Shown here piece by piece: positions 14,591-20,401 of a stretch of DNA of 20,401 bases; within the stretch, counting starts at the first letter, position 1, and each line of letters begins with the position of its first letter. A program made the translations under genes and the position numbers. This DNA is from JAAYBT01 sp964404395 (lineage in GTDB: Bacteria > Bacillota > Clostridia > Acetivibrionales > DTU013): the NCBI GenBank assembly GCA_964404395.1, contig CAYOKA010000031.1, positions 1 through 20,401 of the forward strand. Direction: 5' to 3'. The notes below the pieces were generated by a model. That model was given only the letters and a program-made list of their open reading frames with translations. It was not told where the DNA came from and made no database searches.

Positions 14591-15052
14591 ATGGCAAAAA
14601 AGCGGGTGGCGGATATCATTTCGGAATTAGCGCAGCCTATAGTGGATGCGCTGTCTTTTGAATTGGTGGATGTAGAGTTTATTAAGGAGGGTGCCAATTG
14701 GTATCTGAGGGTTTATATAGATAAAACCGGTGGAATCAGCATTGATGACTGCCAAAAGGTTAGTCAGGAATTAAGCGATAAGTTGGATGAAATTGATCCG
14801 ATTAAGCAAAGTTATATACTGGAGGTATCGTCTCCGGGAGAAAGACCATTGAAGAAGGAGCGAGATTTTGAGCGCTTCAAGGGGGAAACTGTTGAGGTGA
14901 AGCTTTTTCAGCCGCTAAACGGCAAAAAGATATTCGATGGTGAGTTGCTGGGCTTAACGGGAGATGTGTTTGAGATTAGGACAGATGATGGCGTTACGTT
15001 GAGCTTTGACAGAAAAGATACCGCTCTGGTGAGGCGGATAATACGTTTTTAA
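14591..15052 (+). CDS. rimP: Ribosome maturation factor RimP
   Basis: RimP assists 30S maturation, helping S12 and neighbours join. It is 153 aa from ATG 14591. N-terminal domain ELAQPIVDALSFELVDVEFIKEGANWYLRVYIDK, then ISIDDCQKVSQELSDKLDEID and YILEVSSPGERPLKKERDFERF, the family hallmark. The C-terminal SH3-like barrel covers VEVKLFQPLNGKKIFDGELLGLTGD and onward. A TTG at 14579 is in frame, but the ATG is better placed: the GGA at 14581-14583 is 7 nt upstream. First gene of the operon; nusA follows after 50 bp. Confidence 0.96.
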   Translation: MAKKRVADIISELAQPIVDALSFELVDVEFIKEGANWYLRVYIDKTGGISIDDCQKVSQELSDKLDEIDPIKQSYILEVSSPGERPLKKERDFERFKGETVEVKLFQPLNGKKIFDGELLGLTGDVFEIRTDDGVTLSFDRKDTALVRRIIRF

Positions 15053-15102
15053 AAGATAAATTTTGAGGTTTTAAGCTTTTTGCATATGACAGGAGGTATA
15101 GT

Positions 15103-16434
15103 ATGAGTGCAGAATTAATTCTTGCATTAAAACAGTTAGAAAAAGACAAGGGAATTGAAATGGAAGTGCTGATTGAAGCAATAGAAGCCGCTCTCATTTC
15201 CGCCTACAAAAAGAACTTCGGTTCCACGCAAAACGTAAGGATTAGTATCGACCGCGAATCAGGCGATGTAAGGGTATTTGCACTCAAAACAGTCACCGCT
15301 AATAGTGAGATTGAAGAGGGTGAGATTTCTCTGGAAGATGCAAAGGCTCTCAATAGTGTATATGAGGAAAATGATATTGCCGAGATTGAGGTTACTCCGA
15401 GGAAGTTCGGAAGAATAGCCGCTCAGACGGCCAAACAGTTAATCATGCAGCGAATAAGAGAAGCTGAACGTGAGATTGTATTTGATGAATATTCCAACAA
15501 AGAGGGCGACATTGTTACCGGAATTATTCAAAGAAACGAAAGAAGAAATGTTATAATTGACCTTGGTAAAGCAGAGGCTGTCATGGGTCCCGCCGAGCAA
15601 ACCAATACAGAAGAGTACCGTTTTAATGATAGAATTAAGACTTATATAGTAGAAGTAAAAAAGACAAACAAGGGGCCTCAAATCATGGTTTCAAGAACAC
15701 ATCCGGGACTTGTCAAAAGGCTATTTGAATTGGAGGTTCCGGAAATACATGATGGTACTGTCGAAATAAAGAGCATATCCAGAGAGGCTGGCTCCAGAAC
15801 AAAAATTGCTGTTTTTTCCAGGGATGACAATGTGGACCCCGTCGGTGCCTGTGTAGGACAGAAAGGCACCAGAGTTCAAGCCATTGTGGATGAGCTTAGA
15901 GGAGAAAAAATTGATATAATCAAATGGAGTAGTGTCCCCGAAGAATTTATTGCCAGCAGCTTGAGTCCGGCAAAGGTTGTTAGGGTGGACATTAGCGAAG
16001 ATGAAAAGACAGCCAGAGTAATCGTACCTGACTTCCAGTTGTCTCTTGCCATTGGTAAGGAGGGACAGAATGCAAGGCTTGCTGCTAAGCTTACGGGATG
16101 GAAAATTGACATAAAGAGCGAATCTCAGCTTAGGGCAGCTATTGAAGAGCAGATGTTCAATATGGATGGCATATATAACGAGGACGAAGATGATACGGAT
16201 GGCGATGACGGATATGATTATGAATACGATGAATATGACGATGATGATATAGATAATAGAGAAGACATCGATGATATGGAAGAGGGCGAAGAGGGCTTTG
16301 ATGAGTATTCAGGTGAGGATAACAGAGAGGGTACCGAGGAAGCTTTGTTTAAGGAAGCTTTGTTTACGGAAACTTCGGGTGAGGAAGCTGAAGTTGAGGA
16401 TATTGATGCTGAATCAGCTGAGGAGCCGGAATAG
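15103..16434 (+). CDS. nusA: Transcription termination/antitermination factor NusA with acidic tail
   Basis: NusA binds RNA polymerase and nascent RNA and modulates pausing and termination. It is 443 aa. The N-terminal polymerase-binding domain is about 1-125 (ELILALKQLEKDKGI, AALISAYKKNFG). S1 domain about 135-200 (GDIVTGIIQRNERRNVIIDLGKAEAVM). KH1 contains DPVGACVGQKGTRVQAIVDEL, and KH2 contains SLAIGKEGQNARLAAKLTGWKIDI (to about 345). The remaining 95 residues are very acidic and low complexity, with runs of Asp, Glu and Tyr and a 15-bp direct duplication (about 16337-16366) giving EALFKEALF. Many Firmicute NusA proteins stop soon after KH2 (about 370 aa). AGGAGG lies 7 nt before the ATG. 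Confidence 0.97.
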   Translation: MSAELILALKQLEKDKGIEMEVLIEAIEAALISAYKKNFGSTQNVRISIDRESGDVRVFALKTVTANSEIEEGEISLEDAKALNSVYEENDIAEIEVTPRKFGRIAAQTAKQLIMQRIREAEREIVFDEYSNKEGDIVTGIIQRNERRNVIIDLGKAEAVMGPAEQTNTEEYRFNDRIKTYIVEVKKTNKGPQIMVSRTHPGLVKRLFELEVPEIHDGTVEIKSISREAGSRTKIAVFSRDDNVDPVGACVGQKGTRVQAIVDELRGEKIDIIKWSSVPEEFIASSLSPAKVVRVDISEDEKTARVIVPDFQLSLAIGKEGQNARLAAKLTGWKIDIKSESQLRAAIEEQMFNMDGIYNEDEDDTDGDDGYDYEYDEYDDDDIDNREDIDDMEEGEEGFDEYSGEDNREGTEEALFKEALFTETSGEEAEVEDIDAESAEEPE

Positions 16435-16445
16435 GAGTGATTTGC

Positions 16446-16718
16446 TTGAAACAGAAAAGAATACCTTTACGCATGTGTTTGGGATGTCAAGAGATGAAAC
16501 CTAAAAAGGAGTTAATCAGGATTGTCAGAGATAAGGAGGGAAACACAAGCGTAGACTTCACCGGGAAGAAGGCCGGTAGGGGCGCATATGTTTGCAAGAG
16601 ATCTGGGTGCTTTGATCAAGTGGCAAAGTACCGAAGACTCGATAAAGCATTTAGTGGCAGAATTGATACCGCTGTTTATGATATATTGAGGCAGCAATTG
16701 GAGGACACTGATGGTTGA
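16446..16718 (+). CDS. rnpM: YlxR family RNA-binding protein (RnpM)
   Basis: YlxR is a small basic protein of the nusA operon; in B. subtilis it is reported to bind the RNase P RNA and modulate RNase P, hence RnpM. It is 90 aa from TTG 16446, placed 8 nt after GGAG (16434-16437). The upstream in-frame GTG at 16437 overlaps that site and is less likely. The typical pattern is IPLRMCLGCQEMKPKKELIRIVR, DFTGKKAGRGAYVCKRSGCF and KAFSGRID, including the conserved GRGAYVC. Its 3' end overlaps the start of the next gene by 8 bp, so translation is coupled. Confidence 0.94.
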   Translation: MKQKRIPLRMCLGCQEMKPKKELIRIVRDKEGNTSVDFTGKKAGRGAYVCKRSGCFDQVAKYRRLDKAFSGRIDTAVYDILRQQLEDTDG

Positions 16719-17034
16719 AAGGATATATTCCTTTCTTGGGATTGCAACAAAGGCAGGTAAATTGATTTCCGGAGAAGAAACCTGTGAAAGGATGCTCAAA
16801 TTCGGAAAAGTATACTTGGTTATTGTGGCTGAAGATGCTTCAGATAATACAAAAAGGAAATTTACGAATATGTGTGATTACAGAAAGGTAGACATCAGGT
16901 ATTTCGGGAGCAAGGAAATGCTGGGCAAGTTTACCGGAAAGAAAATAAGGTCTGTAATTGCCATAACCGATCGGGGGTTTGCCGGACAGCTTAAGAAAAT
17001 GATTTTCCGTGGTATAGAACATGGGGGTGTATAG
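16711..17034 (+). CDS. ylxQ: YlxQ, L7Ae/L30e family RNA-binding protein
   Basis: A 107-aa member of the L7Ae/L30e/Gadd45 fold, whose members bind kink-turn RNA. Typical sequence: FLGIATKAGKLISGEETCERMLKFGKVYLVIVAEDASDNTKRKF, and IGVAI-like KIRSVIAITDRGFAGQLKKM. The start ATG at 16711 lies inside the end of rnpM. infB begins 3 nt after its stop codon. The cellular role of YlxQ is not settled; the operon context points to translation or RNA processing. Confidence 0.93.
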   Translation: MVERIYSFLGIATKAGKLISGEETCERMLKFGKVYLVIVAEDASDNTKRKFTNMCDYRKVDIRYFGSKEMLGKFTGKKIRSVIAITDRGFAGQLKKMIFRGIEHGGV

Positions 17035-17036
17035 AT

Positions 17037-20000
17037 TTGGGAAAGGTTAGAGTTTACGAACTGGCAAAAGAATTGAATACAACAAGTAAGAGGCTGATGG
17101 AAAAGCTTGGAGAGATCGATGTCGAGGTAAAAAACCATATGAGCCTTTTGGAAGAGGATGAACTGAAGGCACTGTACAAGCATATCGGTGTCATAAAGCG
17201 TGATAAAAAAGCGGATGAAGCCGAAGAAAAGAAGCCTGAGGCTCCTGTGGCACCGCCTGTACAGCAGAAGCAAGGTGTGAAGCGTAATGCAAAAAATGCA
17301 CCCCGTATTATAAGGACTACTGAAATAATAATAAATAGTCAAGATGACACGGATTCATCGATGAATGGCAGTCAAAGAGCAGATGGACGGGGGAATAGAG
17401 GCAGGCAAAGAAGTGATTTTGTTAAAACGTCCGACGCAAATTCGGGACTACTGGCTGGGTTTGTTAGGAAGAGTAAATCCGATTATGCGCCATCAAATAA
17501 AAAGAGTGCTAATCGCACCGGAGCAGCAAAAGGTTTAGCAGATAAGGCTGAGACGGAAAAAACACAGGCTAATAAAGCAGGTTTAGATAAAGCAGCAAAA
17601 TTAGAAGAGAAAAAATCAGCAAGCGTACAAACAGTTGTATCCAAAAAGGATGGTAAGCCTAAAATTCAAGATGAAAAGGCAAAGACAAAGGATACTGTTA
17701 AGGAAGAAAAAGATAAGAAGAAGGACTCGGCTGTACAGATTTCAGAGGCAGTTACGGTTGACAAAGGTGCTCAGCTTGATAAAAAAGTAGAGGACAGTGA
17801 TGCAGCGGCCGATAAAACCGCTGATACGGCACAAGCTAAAAAAACACAGACTGTTGAACCACTGCAGCCGGAAAAAAGCAAACAGAAGGACACCAAACAG
17901 CGGGATACCAAGGCGGCGGAGTCAAGACCCCAAAGTGAAAGACGGCAAAGCACCAGGCNNNNNNNNNNNNNNNNNNNNNNNNNNNNNNNNNNNNNNNNNN
18001 NNNNNNNNNNNNNNNNNNNNNNNNNNNNNNNNNNNNNNNNNNNNNNNNNNNNNNNNNNCAGGCCACAGGGCGACAGGCCACCATATCAGGGCAGCAGGCC
18101 ACAAGGTGACAGGCCGGCCAGACAGCAAGGCGGAAGGCCGCCTTATCAAGGGAATAGGCCACAGGGCGACAGGTCGGCATATCAGGGTAGCAGGCCTCAA
18201 GGCGGAGCAGGTTACCGTCAAGGCAGCAAACCACTCGATATTCCCAAGCCTGATTTGACAATAGCACAGAAGGAAGAACTTGGCTCCCTGAAAAGTGAAA
18301 ACAGAAGAGAGTTCGCCAGCAAAGATATAGATAAGGGCGCAAGGAGAGACCAGAGGAAAGATGCTCCAAGAATGCAGTCCAACAAGCCGAGTAGAAGGGT
18401 CAAGGCAACAAGCATTGATCTTTCCGCAAAAAAAGGTGTCTCGGAAGTACTCTCCGAGGACTTCATATTAAATGAGTTTTACTCCGATGGAAGACCGAAG
18501 AGGAGGAGACCGAGTAAGCAGAAGAAGGGCAAAGACACACCAACAAAGTACATTCCGCCCAGAGCAGTTCTTACATCGATAACGATACCTGAAACCTTGA
18601 CAGTAAAGGAACTGGCGGAATCATTGAAAAAGACCTCAGCGGAAATCATCAAAAAGCTGATGGCATATGGTATGATGGCGACGCTCAATCAGGATGTTGA
18701 CTTTGACACTGCCACTGTTATTGCAGAGGAATACGGTGTAAAGACTGAAAAAGCAGTTGTTATTAGTGATGAGGATATTCTTTTTGATGATGCTGAAGAG
18801 ACCGATCCTGAAAAGCTTGTTCCCAGACCGCCTGTGGTCGTTGTCATGGGGCACGTTGACCATGGCAAGACTTCATTGCTTGATGCGATAAGGTCAGCCA
18901 ATGTTATTGAAAGTGAAGCAGGCGGGATTACACAGCACATAGGTGCTTATACGGTCAAAGTCAATGACAGGAACATTACCTTCCTTGATACTCCGGGTCA
19001 TGAAGCCTTTACGTCAATGAGAGCCAGAGGTGCGCAGGTGACCGACGTAGCTATATTGGTTGTAGCCGCGGATGATGGTATAATGCCGCAGACTGTTGAG
19101 GCAATCAACCATGCGAAGGCAGCAAATGTGTCAATCATTGTGGCTATTAATAAAATTGACAAACCCGGTGCAAATCCGGAAAAAGTTATGCAGGAGCTTA
19201 CTCAGCATGGACTTGTTCCCGAGGAATGGGGCGGCGAAGTTATTTGCGTGAATGTATCGGCAAAGAATCGCGAAAATATTGACCAGCTGCTTGAAATGGT
19301 GTTGCTGACTGCCGATCTGCTTGAACTGAAGGCGGATCCGAACAGACAGGCAAAGGGTACAGTTATTGAAGCTAAACTGGATAAAAACAGGGGTTCCCTG
19401 GCAACTGTGCTTGTGCAAAGAGGCACATTGAAGGTTGGAGATTCGATAGTTACGGGTGCTACAGTCGGTAGAATCAGAGCTATGGTGGACGACAAGGGTA
19501 ATCCCGTAAAGAGCGCAGGTCCATCAGAACCGGTAGAGATACTGGGTCTGTCGGAAGTACCTGAAGCTGGCGAATTGTTCTATGCCATAGAGGATGAAAG
19601 GGTTGCAAGGCACCTTGCTGAAGAGAGAAAGTACAAGTATAAGGAAAACAATATGAACATTACTCCCAAGGTGACCCTCGACGATTTGTTTAAGCAGATT
19701 CAGGAGGGCAATGTCAAAGATTTGAACCTAATCATTAAAGCAGATGTTCAGGGCTCTGTGGAAGCAGTGAAGCAATCACTGGAGAAGCTTACAAATGACG
19801 AGGTCAGGGTTAATGTTATACATGGCGGCGTTGGTGCCGTTACGGAAACCGACGTTGTTTTGGCAGAGGTTTCAAATGCAATTATTATTGGTTTTAATGT
19901 AAGACCAGGCGCAAATGTTACGGATGCTGCTGAGAGTGCCGGTGTGGACATCAGGCTATACAGCGTCATCTACAATGCGATTGAAGATATAGAGGCCGCA

Positions 20001-20321
20001 ATGAAAGGCATGCTTGATCCGACGTTTAAAGAGGTTGTGACGGGGCATACTGAAGTCAGACAGATTTTCAAGGCATCCGGAGTTGGAACCATTGCAGGCT
20101 GTTATGTATTGGATGGTAAAATCGTCAGAAACAGCGACGTGAGGATTGTCAGAGACGGTATTGTTGTCCATGAAGGTAAGCTTGCTTCTTTGAAGCGTTT
20201 TAAGGACGATGTAAAGGAAGTGCTGGCAGGGTACGAATGCGGCTTGTCCATTGAAAGATTTAATGATATCAAGGAAAAGGATATTGTTGAATCCTATGCT
20301 ATGGAAGAGGTTAAACGATAA
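17037..20321 (+). CDS. infB: Translation initiation factor IF-2 (contains a 100-N assembly gap)
   Basis: IF-2 is the GTPase that brings fMet-tRNA to the 30S subunit and promotes 50S joining. It starts with TTG at 17037 (GKVRVYELAKELNTTSKRLMEKL, the first IF2_N module). A long charged linker rich in K, A, Q and D follows (about residues 60-305), then 100 N (17959-18058), RPQGDR-type repeats (18060-18206) and a second IF2_N module near residue 520 (TVKELAESLKKTSAEIIKKL). The G domain has G1 GHVDHGKT near 605, switch I GGITQHIGAYTV, G3 DTPGHEAF, G4 NKID and G5 SAKN. Domains II-IV follow, ending in DVKEVLAGYECGLSIERFNDI. The frame holds only if the gap is 1 modulo 3, so the nominal length of 1094 aa is not reliable. 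Confidence 0.96.
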   Translation: MGKVRVYELAKELNTTSKRLMEKLGEIDVEVKNHMSLLEEDELKALYKHIGVIKRDKKADEAEEKKPEAPVAPPVQQKQGVKRNAKNAPRIIRTTEIIINSQDDTDSSMNGSQRADGRGNRGRQRSDFVKTSDANSGLLAGFVRKSKSDYAPSNKKSANRTGAAKGLADKAETEKTQANKAGLDKAAKLEEKKSASVQTVVSKKDGKPKIQDEKAKTKDTVKEEKDKKKDSAVQISEAVTVDKGAQLDKKVEDSDAAADKTADTAQAKKTQTVEPLQPEKSKQKDTKQRDTKAAESRPQSERRQSTRXXXXXXXXXXXXXXXXXXXXXXXXXXXXXXXXXXRPQGDRPPYQGSRPQGDRPARQQGGRPPYQGNRPQGDRSAYQGSRPQGGAGYRQGSKPLDIPKPDLTIAQKEELGSLKSENRREFASKDIDKGARRDQRKDAPRMQSNKPSRRVKATSIDLSAKKGVSEVLSEDFILNEFYSDGRPKRRRPSKQKKGKDTPTKYIPPRAVLTSITIPETLTVKELAESLKKTSAEIIKKLMAYGMMATLNQDVDFDTATVIAEEYGVKTEKAVVISDEDILFDDAEETDPEKLVPRPPVVVVMGHVDHGKTSLLDAIRSANVIESEAGGITQHIGAYTVKVNDRNITFLDTPGHEAFTSMRARGAQVTDVAILVVAADDGIMPQTVEAINHAKAANVSIIVAINKIDKPGANPEKVMQELTQHGLVPEEWGGEVICVNVSAKNRENIDQLLEMVLLTADLLELKADPNRQAKGTVIEAKLDKNRGSLATVLVQRGTLKVGDSIVTGATVGRIRAMVDDKGNPVKSAGPSEPVEILGLSEVPEAGELFYAIEDERVARHLAEERKYKYKENNMNITPKVTLDDLFKQIQEGNVKDLNLIIKADVQGSVEAVKQSLEKLTNDEVRVNVIHGGVGAVTETDVVLAEVSNAIIIGFNVRPGANVTDAAESAGVDIRLYSVIYNAIEDIEAAMKGMLDPTFKEVVTGHTEVRQIFKASGVGTIAGCYVLDGKIVRNSDVRIVRDGIVVHEGKLASLKRFKDDVKEVLAGYECGLSIERFNDIKEKDIVESYAMEEVKR
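17959..18058. other. Assembly gap of 100 N inside infB
   Basis: Exactly 100 N, a length often used as a placeholder for gaps of unknown size. It sits at the left border of a 36-bp coding repeat, so a collapsed or unresolved repeat is the likely cause. True repeat number and protein length cannot be stated. Confidence 0.97.
18060..18206 (+). repeat. Tandem repeats encoding RPQGDRPPYQGS in the IF-2 linker
   Basis: Twelve-residue units read RPQGDRPPYQGS (18060-18095), RPQGDRPARQQGG plus RPPYQGN (18096-18155), RPQGDRSAYQGS (18156-18191) and a truncated RPQGG (18192-18206). The DNA units share AGGCCACARGGYGACAGG. More copies probably lie in the N gap to the left. The segment is rich in Arg, Gln, Gly and Pro with Tyr, like disordered RNA-binding RGG/YQG-type linkers. 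Confidence 0.88.
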
Positions 20322-20344
20322 AAGAAACAAATATGTGGATGATG

Positions 20345-20383
20345 AGGCTGGATGGGCGGGAATACTGTCTGCCCGGCCTTTTT
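20345..20383 (+). terminator. Terminator-like hairpin between infB and the next gene
   Basis: AGGCT (20345-20349) pairs with GGCCT (20375-20379, one G-U), and GGGCGG (20354-20359) pairs with CTGCCC (20369-20374, one G-U), with a 4-nt bulge on the left arm and a 9-nt loop. TTTTT (20379-20383) follows. It may act as a partial terminator, because the operon normally continues with rbfA. Confidence 0.55.
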
Positions 20384-20387
20384 CTCT

Positions 20388-20401
20388 GGAGGAGTGATTT
20401 G
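20388..20401 (+). promoter_or_regulatory. Ribosome-binding site and probable TTG start of the next gene (likely rbfA)
   Basis: GGAGGAG (20388-20394) followed by TTG at 20399-20401, the last three bases of the window, with 6 nt between GGAGG and TTG. The same GGAGTGATTTG string precedes the rnpM start, so a start slightly beyond the edge is also possible. In the usual Firmicute order the next gene is rbfA; that is inference from gene order. Confidence 0.5.

Noticed and set aside
18060..18206. Possible CRISPR-like or other spaced repeat array
   Set aside because: The repeats are in-frame codons within infB, without unique spacers of constant size.
17836..18369. 177-codon minus-strand ORF opposite the IF-2 linker
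   Set aside because: It contains the N gap and is a repeat-driven shadow of infB.
1..20401. Horizontally acquired island or defence system
   Set aside because: All genes are conserved housekeeping genes in a typical Firmicute order, with no integrase, transposase, toxin or defence gene visible.

Overview
The window is a housekeeping region from a spore-forming Firmicute of the class Clostridia. The main clues are a sporulation sigma-K gene with a complete pro-sequence, the Gram-positive PolC replicase, a short (about 215-residue) EF-Ts, a DUF3842 protein, strong purine-rich Shine-Dalgarno sites and frequent TTG starts. The style of the proteins, including the RPQGDR-type linker of IF-2, suggests a Ruminiclostridium/Acetivibrio-like lineage, but that is an impression and not a test. 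Composition looks uniform, and no phage, insertion sequence, CRISPR array, tRNA or rRNA is visible.

Layout from left to right: the 3' end of a DUF3842 gene (left edge to 377) converges on sigK (minus strand, 1115-405). A 225-bp divergent spacer carries a candidate sigma-E/SpoIIID promoter for sigK and a sigma-A promoter plus folded leader for rpsB. rpsB-tsf follow and end at an intrinsic terminator (3095-3124). Next come pyrH, frr and a 68-codon PASTA-like ORF. A 177-bp spacer holds two adjacent hairpins (4757-4850). Then comes the tight envelope/isoprenoid/replication run uppS-cdsA-dxr-rseP-ispG-polC. A consensus promoter whose -35 box overlaps the polC stop codon starts the rimP-nusA-rnpM(ylxR)-ylxQ-infB operon, preceded by a leader with two competing 5' arms for one hairpin. 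A terminator-like hairpin follows infB, and a ribosome-binding site at the right edge probably belongs to rbfA.

The genes link translation (S2, EF-Ts, RRF, RimP, IF-2), nucleotide supply (UMP kinase), envelope lipid synthesis (DXR and IspG make isoprenoid precursors, UppS makes the C55 carrier, CdsA makes CDP-diacylglycerol), membrane proteolysis (RseP) and replication (PolC). The order matches Bacillus subtilis rpsB to infB, except that ispG stands where proS is in Bacillus.

I see no clearly new multi-gene system. The best leads are the paired hairpins before uppS, the PASTA-like small ORF after frr, the switch-like leader before rimP, the rpsB leader fold, and low-complexity additions on three proteins (S2 C-terminus, NusA C-terminus, IF-2 N-terminus). 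The IF-2 repeat contains a 100-N assembly gap, so its length is not known.
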